DNA of 64,000 nucleotides from Schistosoma mansoni (taxonomy: Eukaryota > Platyhelminthes > Trematoda > Strigeidida > Schistosomatidae), in the NCBI RefSeq assembly GCF_000237925.1, contig NW_017386031.1, positions 992,001-1,056,000 on the forward strand, read 5' to 3'. The position numbers and the translations under genes are program-made. Positions 13,418 to 25,500 of this stretch are shown here, in pieces (position 1 is the first letter of the stretch; the number at the start of each line of letters is the position of its first letter). Below the pieces are notes generated by a model. The model made no database searches, had not been told where the DNA came from, and saw only the letters and a program-made list of their open reading frames with translations.

Positions 13418-16400
13418 GTGGGGCCTTTAATTATGAACTGCTGACTATTGGATTAGTAAAGATTAATGAATCAATGTGTTATCATATAATAGTTATATAG
13501 TATACCCGCTTAACAGACGAGCCAGACACTGCCCAAACTTAACCCGAGAAGTACAGCTCAATCTCCCTCTCCACAGGAGAACCAGACAGTATATAGGCTT
13601 CAACCTTACAATCTGAATAGTACAGCTCAATCTTGTGGCGTAATCACACAGGTACCAAGCACCCTAGTGGACCATTCGTACCATTCATATACACATTTAC
13701 ATCACATGTATAATTATTCCGATCAGTGATCGCGTATATCAATTATGCACAGCATGAACAGGTCAAAGTTGACCTATCCCGCTTACACGACAGTTAAACT
13801 CATTAATGTTAGCAATGGCGATATGCCTTACAATGCTCCAATGACAATAGCCCTTGAGAACACTGAAAAGCAACCACCAGTATGAATGAAATCGGTTAAC
13901 CGGCAAACCAACTTTTCACATGAACAGTCAGCAAAACTTGCCAAAGTAATGCCGAGCCATCCACAATGTCAATGGCGAACCTCTACTTTCACATAAAACC
14001 TTCAACTCTACATGGCAATATAGCTTAAACTACATACAACACATATGTGTGGAAATAAGCTGAACAGCCAAGCCTGAAGTGTTAGAGCATGAAGAACGCC
14101 TAAAACTCGTTGTCTGGTGTCTGAATACCAATACAAAACCATAAAGATCATTTTTATCGCACTTGCGAAATTTTCACTTTTAGGACTTTCCAGACCCTGA
14201 GTTAGGGGTAGTATCCCTGAATCAGTGTGTAGACTTTCAAAAGTTGAATTCACAAGTTAATCTAAGCTAGACTACGATTAAAAACCTGGAGGCACTGGAT
14301 GACTGTTTTCTCCTAGTACGCGACTCTTTAGCAGTGAGCACCCATGGTCCCATAAGCGAAACTCGAACCCAGAACCTTCGGTCTCGTACGCGAGACTTAA
14401 TTAGTGGTTTGGAGGAAATTTGAGTTTTCAAACTGACTTATATGACCTTATTCTTGTGTTAAACCAATGAGACATCAAAACAACATTAGCAGCCTTATGT
14501 CGAATTCTAAATACTTATTCGTTCTTGTCGCCTAGCCCTGCCCGTTGTGTTTAGAAAGTAATCTCAGCCTCTACTGTATGAACCATATATTTCAAACCTA
14601 TACAGTTTATATACAAGCAAGTCATACCATAAAATAAAAAATAGCAATTATACGAGATCAAGCCAAAAGGTGTCTGTGATCGTGACTGTTACTTATAGAT
14701 TGAGAATAAGTCAAGAATAGCGAACCGTATAATAATAGTCAATAGATCAATTGAGAGCTTATAATATATATAATAACAGTCTATAAATAGTTCCCGTGAG
14801 TTACCTATAGTTTAATCTTCCTCGTATATAACACAAACCGTTAGGGTTGTATGTTTAAATCATTTTCATATGAGGATATGAATAGTAAAACTAATAGCCA
14901 AACCGAAGGATTTGAATAATATTTGATTGAATTTTCACTGATCACTAGGCTGAGAATCAGTCACAATGGAACAAATGTTCTCTAAAATCTAGGATTCCAC
15001 TATTCCTTTATACATACTTTACCATCAGCTCTTCTCGAACTAGATCATTACTGTTTAATCTTTCTTATTATAAGATAGTGGTTGGAAATGGTCAACAGGA
15101 TACCCTGGACCCGGGTTTCGTGCTACTTGGCACTCATCAGAAAGATGTACCTGTAATCCCTGACGGATTCGATCTCGCGTCACTCAGATTCACAGTCAGA
15201 GACGTCACTAATGAGCTATTCGGGCCGCGACCGACCTCCTGTAGGACTGAGATGTAATCACGAATGGTTGGTCACTGGGTGGTGATCAATGTCATGCGTG
15301 TTAAGTTGGGACTCTAACTTTGTTATTATAATTGGTACAACAATTATTTCAGCTCCCTTACTACTAATCGTCTTAATCTTATTGTATCGTTCTTAGACGA
15401 AATAACAAGTTAGGTTATTGTGAATTTGTGCCAGACCCTACGTTCATGATGATGACTGACAAGTAGAAATAAAGTATTATTGTTGTATTATGCAGTAACA
15501 ATCGAGTCATAATCATGTACCTAACACATATCTAACCAATCATCTGATTTATAAACATAATAAGTTTAGAAGAACTCAGTAGGTCAGTTAGTTAATTAAA
15601 TTGACTTACTCTCCAGGTACTTAGATATGAACTATACTCTAAATGTCAAAGAACTAATGATATTATTACTCGATTGCATGAACCAAAGTAGGTGTAGTGG
15701 GGTTCAAACTTGGGAATTTTTGGCTGGAAGTCGAAAAGCTTAACCATTAAGCCACAACTTCAGTTCGTCAATCCCATTCAGTTATAAATCATCAGGTCAC
15801 AAGTTCGAATTCCATTCTCCGTACTCGGATTTGCTCAGTCAAGTACAAACTACTAGATAACTTGTGTAATGAATCTGTGAGCTAGACGAATAGTGTGTAA
15901 CTCCAACATTTAATGACAATGAGACTTCTTCATATCATTTTCTTTCCTGAACACACATAGACTCGAGACTGTTTAGAAGATTTATTAATAGAGACTGAAA
16001 AGACAATGACAAACTGTTGGTACTCATTATCAATACTTCTTGATGTTAGCTTCGGGTTTTGATTAATAGGGTTGCTCAGTAAAGATGTTTGAATACCAGA
16101 GAATTTTCGCAATTGTGAGCTACAAAATGAGAAGTAATAACTTAAACTGATCCTTCACCAGCGACTTTAAAATCCGAATTATTCACATATGAGATTCAAA
16201 ATAATAGATCCCCTCAGGAAATTGTCAGTTTCGGCCGTTACATCCTTTCGAACATCAGTACTGGGTATTTATTAATTAAGAATTGTTACCAAACTACAGA
16301 CTTAGTGATTGGACAGTGTTATCAAAAGAGCCTGGTAGCACAGTAACGTGTTACATCTTAGTGTGGAACTTTTTGGAAAAAGGTATGTACGACCTCTTAT

Positions 16401-19400
16401 CCTAGGATTGAACACAAGATATTCAGCCTTGCTTATGCATACCGTATCTCTAGACCAGTGATCCGAGAATCAATAGTGAAAAATTCTAACTTCAATGAAC
16501 CCATCAAACTTGCAAACCATTAGATCACAACTTAGTGATCTGGAGGTTAAGTATTTGTGAGCGAGACCAAGGACTTCGAATTCAATTCCCCAACACAGTG
16601 TCATGAATGTGCACTCCTAAGGAGTCTCATACTAGGACAAAATCGGCCATTCAGTGCTTCCAGGTTTTAAATAGTTTCATGCAGTTAGTTCCCTTTATGA
16701 ATTTAAATAAAGATAGAACAAATATTGATGCAGAATAATATGAATTCATTATATTTCGTGGTTTCTCATCAGCTGCTTACAACCAAATATGCATTAGAGT
16801 TTTATCATTGGGGTAATAAATAATGTGGAACAATTGACATAATTGAATGTAAAGGATTGGAATAACAAAAGTCATCGATGATAACTATATATATGGGCAA
16901 GGAAAGGTCAGAGGTTATTAGGTATTGAAATAAAGGGAGGCGTAATAGTTGAGTGGAGTTCAGAGACAGATAAAATCAAAAATGTGATTATTTTAGAGGT
17001 AGTTGAGAACAATTAGGGTGGGTTACGTAATAATTGAATAATTTATAGAGGTAGTTGAAAACAATTAGGGTGGGTTACGTAATNNNNNNNNNNNNNNNNN
17101 NNNNNNNNNNNNNNNNNNNNNNNNNNNNNNNNNNNNNNNNNNNNNNNNNNNNNNNNNNNNNNNNNNNNNNNNNNNNNNNNNNNNNNNNNNNNNNNNNNNN
17201 NNNNNNNNNNNNNNNNNNNNNNNNNNNNNNNNNNNNNNNNNNNNNNNNNNNNNNNNNNNNNNNNNNNNNNNNNNNNNNNNNNNTTATTTCAATACCTAGT
17301 AACCTCTGACCTTTCCTTGCCCATATATATAGTTATCATCGATGACTTTTGTTATTCCAATCCTTTACATTCAATTATATCAATTGTTCCACATTATTTA
17401 TTACCCCAATGATAAAACTCTAATGCATATTTGGTTGTAAGCAGCTGATGAGGAACCACGAAATATAATGAATTCATATTATTCTGCATCAATATTTGTT
17501 CTATCTTTTTTTAAATAGTTGTCTAATTTAGATCACTTCGTGATTCCAATGGAATTCAACAATCTCCACAATCAGAAGGGGGTTTTGTGGAGATTTTAGA
17601 AATTTTTTTATACAGTTGAGATCATGAGTCGATTGAAGCTAGACCACCATGGAAAACCTGGAAGCACTGGACGGCCGTTTCGTCCTATTGCGAGACTCCT
17701 CAGCAGTGCACATCCACGATCCCGCCTCGCAAGATTCAAACCCAGGACCTATCAGTCTCGTGCGCTGTTATTCAATAGAAATAAAACATATACTTGTTCT
17801 ATTCAAAATACACTCACTTCAATATAACGATACAGTATATTCATTTGACAGTAGTTAGTTGATGGTGACAGATAATTTACTAGCTCTTTTGTAGAATTAT
17901 ACAGTATCCAAGGTGATGATGATGTTAAATTTTTGGACGATAATGTCAATGTATAATTTTCTTCATTTTTATCTAAATAAAATAAGCCTAGTGTAGGAAT
18001 AATTTTACAATTTAAGTCATTTGGTAACCAACTACTAATAACCATATTAGTAGTAGTAGTGGTAGTAGTAGTAACAGTATTATAATTTGATTGAATAGGA
18101 CTACATGAAAACAATTGAGATAGTTTATTCGTATTAGGTGTACAGCAGTCAGAATTATAATGATTAACCATATGACGATGATGATGATGGCGATGTGGTA
18201 CTGTCATGAAACATAACATTAAAATTAATAATTGTACAGCACAAAATAGAATTAAACTAGGATCTGGTATAAAAGTTGACAATGATAACATATTCGAATG
18301 GTGAATATGTAGCATAGAAGAATGATCGGTGGTAATGATGTTACTACTATTATCAGTAGTAGTAGTATCAGTAGAAGTAGTATTAGTATTAGTAGTAGTA
18401 CTGGACAACTTATTTAGACAATTTGTACAGAATATAGATGATTTCTTTGATGTATCATATTGGTATTTAATGAGTAAAAGTGTATAACTCATTTCAATTG
18501 TTTTGTGAAACAACTTGGTGAAAATCTGTTTTATAATCTCAATGAAATGGGAATGTTGTCGGGCAGATCTAAGGAGAGAGAAAAAAAAAGATGTACATTG
18601 CGCTGAATGAACTAATTATCAGAGCTAAGATAGTCAGTCAGTCACAATGTAGAACTTCGTATGTACGTACATCAGTTCAAGTTGCCATACCACATTAACA
18701 CAGAGATACAGTTGTCTATTCAAATCCCATAGTGGTAGAAGTAGTAAGAATATAAGCATTATGTGAAAGATTAGGGTTTGTAGATGTTATTGAAGGAGTA
18801 TAATACAGTGAGACAAATTTCGAAAGAGAAAACGGAAAGGGACATGAAGAATTCAGAGGATTAGAATTTGGGAGAACACAAAGAGTGGATGCACCTACGC
18901 CATTACAAACGATTTTGAGCCATCTCATTCAAGGTCTCTAACCATCGGTTGCTATCATCTCGCGGATTCCAACCAGATAGCCTACACCTACCAACATGGC
19001 TCAGTCCACTTGTCAGTGACTTCATGGATTTGTGCCATGTTTTGGTCTGGTCGCCCCTAGCTTTCTTCCAATCTACTCCTACTCCATAAAACATTGCACG
19101 TCGGGGCAGTCGGTGGTTGAGCATACGTAACAGTTGGTTGATCTTAAAGTAACATTCTTAATAACTGGACAAACATTGTAGAAGCTGGAGCTATTTGGAG
19201 ACAGTTATCAAGTTATTATTATATATTATTTTGATGTATATCTATTAAGTTTATGTTGGGGATGTTAAATCCCCAGAACTTACTTGATAAATGACTTATT
19301 TTTGTAATTTTATTTTAAAAATTTGAATTTCCTTGCTTTCGCGTCAAAAGCGCTCCTTTCACCTTCGAGTTGTATTTCCCACTTAGAAATATCTTAAACG

Positions 19401-19469
19401 CTATTGGTCCGTTGTATCTTTTTAGTATGCTATTTTGTAATGCTTCTTCTCAAGGACAACTTTATACTA

Positions 19470-19503
<34 letters not shown>

Positions 19504-22500
19504 CGTTTGATTTCTTCCTATTGTGATTGCTTGTACTTCGGCTGCTTACGGAAATATTTTCCCCTACTTCGTCTTGGACTTCTCACTCTAGTTAGCGGGA
19601 TTTGAGACAACAGATTAGAATAGCCTATTGTGTCACTGTGTCATTGATCTTCGTTCGTTTTACCGAGAAATCGTAATTAGCATCAAGTATATCGGTTTAA
19701 TCCATTCACTGTTATTATACTACTTATTATAGCTACTTAATTGTCAATTCACAGCTTGCCTTATTCACAGACACTTTTCACTAGTTTATACATTGTTCTT
19801 ATTTTTTTAATTTATGGCGTAATGCGCTTCAGCATGTTTGTATGTAAATCCAAGTCTATTAGAATCATAAAAATGATAGAAACTGGTTATTGGCTTTTCG
19901 AACTCAAGGAAGGGCATGGAGAAAGGTGAGAGGATATTCGACTGATAGGAGCTTGAGTTGGCCCAAGATCGACGGTGCTGGTCAAACGTATAGTGAATCA
20001 ATTTTGGAACAACAGACCATAGAAGAAATGGTAGACGATGAATAGACAAAATTAGAATTAGAATTTTGATTGGTCACTTTAAAACGTTATATTGGTCAGC
20101 GTCTTCTATACACAATACAATTCAGAAAGCGATGACAGATGTCATTTATCTTATTAGTATAGTGAATGAAAACTCAGATGGAGAAAACCAATTTATTGTT
20201 TAATGCACAATCACACAGCGTACTTCACCTTAGGAGCAAAGCAAGATATTCGTAAAATCTATTGCCATTTAATGATTAAGAAGCTTAAAACTGATAAACA
20301 CATGGAAACTAAAATATAGAGACCATAATTTACACATTGTTGAAGGTAACTTCAAAGTTATTGATATTTCAAAGCACACAGCACTAACTGCATGAAGATT
20401 CATCCTTTCGGGGGGACACATCACTCTTCAACTCACTTCCAGATCATTATTCCTAACTTCTAACAAGCATTCCCAACCTTAAATCATAATGTAGACTGTA
20501 GATCATAATCCTGAAACACCAACTCCTAATTCTAATTACCGATTCCAAAGAAGACTCCACATTTCGGACTCTAACTCTAATCTGTTTTGAGTTTTTTAGG
20601 AAACAAAACTATACATTTATATCACCTGCAATCTGGTTTAACGCGGCTTTAATTTCTGACGATCATTTTAAGAGTCTCCGTTAATCGCCAGTAAGTTCTG
20701 CTTTAAACTAGGGCAAAGAGCTGTTTTCAATAACTTCACCAAGCTCTACAGTTATTAATCCGTATAACAACAGACAAAATATTTAGATTGAATTAATCCT
20801 TGTTACAGATTGAAAATGGCAAATTTCATGTCGACTGCGTCTTAAATACTACAAATTACTAACAAAAAAATAGCTTCATTAGTTATATGAAAGTCATAAA
20901 TGAAGGGTAAGAAAAAATGATATGGGTTAAGGTGACTGCTAAGTTCTAAACAATGGGTCGAAATAGTATAACAAGACATGCTGATACAAAAACAGGAGTT
21001 CTAGTAAGAAGCCATGACCAATGGAGTCCAATCCGTGTCGGGTGTGAAACAGTTATCCACCGCAGGTAATTGATGAACGGTTGCGCAAGATCATAGATTG
21101 ATTGTAGTTAGACATTACCACAGTTAGATGCCAGTTCAATGGTCTAGAGGTTAAGCGTCTGCGCACGAGACTGGAAGTCTTAGATTTAATTCCTGTATGC
21201 AGAATCGTGGATGCGCACTGCCGAGGAGTCCAATACTAGAACGAAATGGCCGTCTAGTGCTTACAGATTTCCAATGGTGGTCTAACTCAGATCGATTCAT
21301 GATTTCAACTGTGAAAGATAGGAATTGTTGTGTTGTAGTGGTTGAAAAAATAATCATAATAACACTAAGGATCATAATTAATGAGTATGTCATGCGAAAT
21401 AAGAAAGTTGAATGTACAATTAAGAATCAGATAAATGTCTTGCAGAGGAGGCCAAATCATAACGAAGAAGGAAGGAGAACAATTAGAACTAAGAATGAAA
21501 CGACCCAGTTGTGGGGAAGGTAAACAACAGGGTTGAATTAATCTTTTCCATTTACATCAGGTAAGTTTATTTGAATTGATGCTAATTTCTTCCCCTAATA
21601 TAAAGTAAGAGTAATCTTGTGAGTTCTGGTAAATTACTAGGAACTTGACACATAACTGAGAAGGCACCTTCGATTTTAGTGTTATGTCCATAGTCGATTA
21701 AAGACAAGGGTAGAATTTTCAGTTTCAGAAACAAACTGATCTTAGCTAAACTCCTATTGAAAACCTGGAAGTTTTACATAGCCATTTCATCATACTGTGA
21801 AACTCTTAAGTATTACCAACCCACGACTCCACTGACAGGAATCGATTTAAAAACCTTCGGCCTTGGGCACCAACGCTTAACCTCCAGACCACTGAGCTTG
21901 CATCCAACGATATTGGTGTCTAATTTCAAAACAAAACATGATATTACGAGACTTTCTTCAACTCCCTGCAATGGATAACTATCTCGCACCTAATATGGTT
22001 GAAATCCACTAGTCACGACTTTTAACGAGAACGTCAAGCGCGAGATCGATAGTCCAGGGTTCGATTTTGACTGATTCAGTTAGAATTTTGTAGAAACAAC
22101 TATATGTATATATACATAAGGATATGAAATGTACTTACTTCTTTTCATAATTACATTGATTATAACAAGGTATAGTATAATCTGGTGTAAATTGATTAGA
22201 CCATAGAATAAGTGTACATAATGATTGACCAATTTCATATTTCATCATTGAATATAACCATCTATTTGATGATTCAAATAGTTGGTTATCATAACAACAA
22301 GTGTTCTTCTGGGAAGAAAATAATCTAGAATATTTCATGAGTATACCATGTTTCAATAATGATGGTAATTTGTTCATATCAAGACTAATCCATATATATG
22401 ATTCATTAGTTAACAAAGGATAATATGTTTCAATGCATGAACTATAATGAGAGAAAAAAGGAAACCGTAAAAACGGATAAGAATGAATTTATTATTAATC

Positions 22501-25500
22501 AATAAAATGATCTTGTGTAAATTTTGTAAAACTCAAGGGGATACAATTAATTCGCCTCAACAAATAGCTTGGCACCCCCAAATGCCCTGGTATTGCTGAG
22601 AGTGGGGAGAGTTAGCTCTCCCTCTCCAAATGCTCTCACATGGACAAGCGTATATAGCCTCTAACACGGAAGTCCTATTCACCGACTTCTCGTGTCATTA
22701 CTGTTGTTTACGAAATTGATAGGATGAAAAGCGAATGTCCGGCGCTTTAACCGGGTTGGTGGACACGGCGAGTTCACCTACGGGAGTTGGAAAACCCTCA
22801 TTCCAAACTAATGGTGTACATGGGCTCCAGGATCCTGAGGGAACAAATGGCGTATGAATCAATCGTTGGTCACCGGCTACCATGGGACTGCATCTCCTCA
22901 CCATGCTCCACTGATTTGTGGATCAGACCCTTAGGTCAAATGCTCGGGGTGTGGCCCCATAAGGAAACCACCTGGGCAGTATCACAGCCTTCACACAAAT
23001 CAAGTGAGATTTGTGCGGCGCATACATATGTGGTACCCCCTTGAATCAATATTTGTGTTTAAATAAATAAATAATAAATAGCCTGGCAAAAACAGTCGAA
23101 TAGTATATAAGCTGAAATAATTGTATTACCAATGAAAATGAAAAGGATTAAATGTGAAGAAGAAAGAATAAAATAGTATATATGTAAAAAATATAGGAAC
23201 TCAGTAAGTGGAGGAAGGTAAATGGTATATAGATTTATAACATTATGATCAATTCTGAACCAATATCAACCAATGCCTTCCATTTTATTTACTATTTACT
23301 TCAACACAAATTTTGGGACAAAGGAGACACCAAAATATATATGTGCAACACAATAAAAATGAGGTTGTGAAGAGGTAGAGTAAGAAAAATAACGGAAGTA
23401 GTAGGATAAATACAACCAGAGAGAATTCTTTCACTTAAAGAAGTCACTCTCACTTTTATGAAGTAAAAAGACAGAACTGCCACTGGCTCCTATTCTAAGA
23501 TATGTCTGATAATATCTCAAACCGGTGTTGCGCTATCTTTTGGACTCTAACCATGGAGCCGTAGAGAACCAACAGATACCAGTCCTGTACAGCCTTTTTT
23601 CATACCACGACACCATATCATACACTGACCACCTCTCCGCTTTTCCCAACCAGTTTTGGAGTCAGCAAATATCGGACAATGTGGGATTCACTGGGACGAC
23701 ATGTCCAAGTCACCTAAGTCAGTGACACTAATTGAATCATCATCTATGTGTCCGAACACGCGTTGCCGAACTTATGTGTCACTAACATGGTGTTGCCACT
23801 AGACGTTAGCAATCCTTCGGAGAGAACGATTATCAAACACAGAGAGTAGTCTAACATCTTCAACTCGGAGAGGTCAGGTTTCACAATCATGGAGCAAAAC
23901 TGCTCTCATCGACGCATAATAGGTCCGACCTTCTACACTAGGACTAACATCACAAAGGTGCCAAAGATGACTCAGATTGGTATAAGCGTGTCTGGCTTTC
24001 ACTGTACGTGAACTTACCTCATCACTCACGCCGCCACCAGCACTTATGCAGCTACCCAGATACACGAAACTCTGGACTACTTTTATCTGCTCACTACTCA
24101 GGGTGAGTGCAGGATCAGGGGACCTGCCAGTCTTGTAAAGGCATTTCGCACTTCAAAGGTGCAAAGCACATACTGCAGTTGGCAATATTTCTTTGGTTAT
24201 CTTACTCTGTAAATGTAATTGCATCAGAATTCATGCATCTCAAATTACATTCCAATGTCTTACTATGCATTATTTTACATATGTGGTGGAAAATAACTAT
24301 AAAGGTTGACTGATACAAAAGTACGTTCAAATGAGGACAAATGATAATTATTCCCTGTAGTGATAGCAACCAAGTTTTTTTATTATTTAAAAAGCCTCTT
24401 AGAAATTAAAGTGTTAACTTACCGATCAAATTTATACTTTTTAAGACTTTGAGCACAAACATGTAGATTTTCATCAGATTGGATTTTCACACCTAAACCA
24501 GAGAAAGGTAAGAGAATTTCGTTGAATTACAAACATTTATTAAGGAATAACAGCCACTGTTTCAAATCTATCCTATTAGGACTAACCAATCATGGTTGAA
24601 ACTGACTTCAATGACTTACGTCGCTTAACTAAAAATATGATACTGACTATTGATCCAAATCTGATTAATTTCAATTATAACAGAATAATAAAGTATTTTT
24701 AGTATTTTGAACTGCCTAGATAGACGATATGTGATTGTAGACACGTAGTGACTAATAAAAAGCATAAAGTTTTCTGGTGATCAACTGTATCTGTAATACA
24801 CTAATCAAATTAGTCAGCAAAAGCCATGTTTAAGAAAAGTTCATGTGGCTAACTTCTTGAAATACAACAAATACATTTTGTATTGTTTGTTTGAATCTTC
24901 CTATTGATGTTTATGACTGTCTCGGAGTAAACATCAACTTTAGGATGCAGGTACATCCATCTGACGAGTCCCAAATGGGACAAAATGCGCGTCCTGGATT
25001 CCACTGCTTATAATACAAAAAAACAGGGATATTTCAATAGATATGAGTTGGATCATATAAGCAATGTTGAGTAAGAAATTTTAAAAAAAACGTAAATTTT
25101 CGTCAGCTTTAAAATGTTATCTCAAATTTTATGTCAATAATGTTATTTCAGTCATAAATAGGGACAGTGAATGAACATACGAAACAACACCAAGAAAAAT
25201 CATGAGGAGAGCTTAATTTCGAAAAGATTTGACATGAGCAAGGATCAAGAGGAGTTTCCATATTTCATATCATTACAGTGAGAAAAGGGATATGTTCAGA
25301 CAAAAATCAAAGATAAAAATAATATTAGGATGGATGATAGTAACTAAACAAGAAGCATGCCTTTAAAATACAGAAGTTTAAGTACTCATATTCATATAAA
25401 TTTTAAGAAAAATGTGAAGATTGAATATATCGTTGCAGCTACAATCGATTCTGAATCACATTAAATAAGGTCTGTAAACATGAGTCGTGATTGTCTCACA

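Larger units (their letters stand above)
16709..17507. mobile_element. Inverted-repeat element with 224-bp arms around an assembly gap
   Basis: 16709-16933 and 17284-17507 are near-perfect reverse complements (about four differences by eye). Outside the arms TTTAAATA occurs on both sides (a possible target duplication). The centre holds tandem copies of a 52-bp unit and then the gap. It could be a foldback DNA transposon or a Penelope-type terminal repeat; each arm contains CTGATGAG...CACGAAA on one strand. Confidence 0.8.

Noticed and set aside
17055-17309. An 84-codon frame running through the N gap
   Set aside because: Most of it is undetermined bases, so it carries no information.
21197-21523. 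108-codon plus frame
   Set aside because: Its first third is a SINE-B ribozyme region, and the rest has no conserved pattern.
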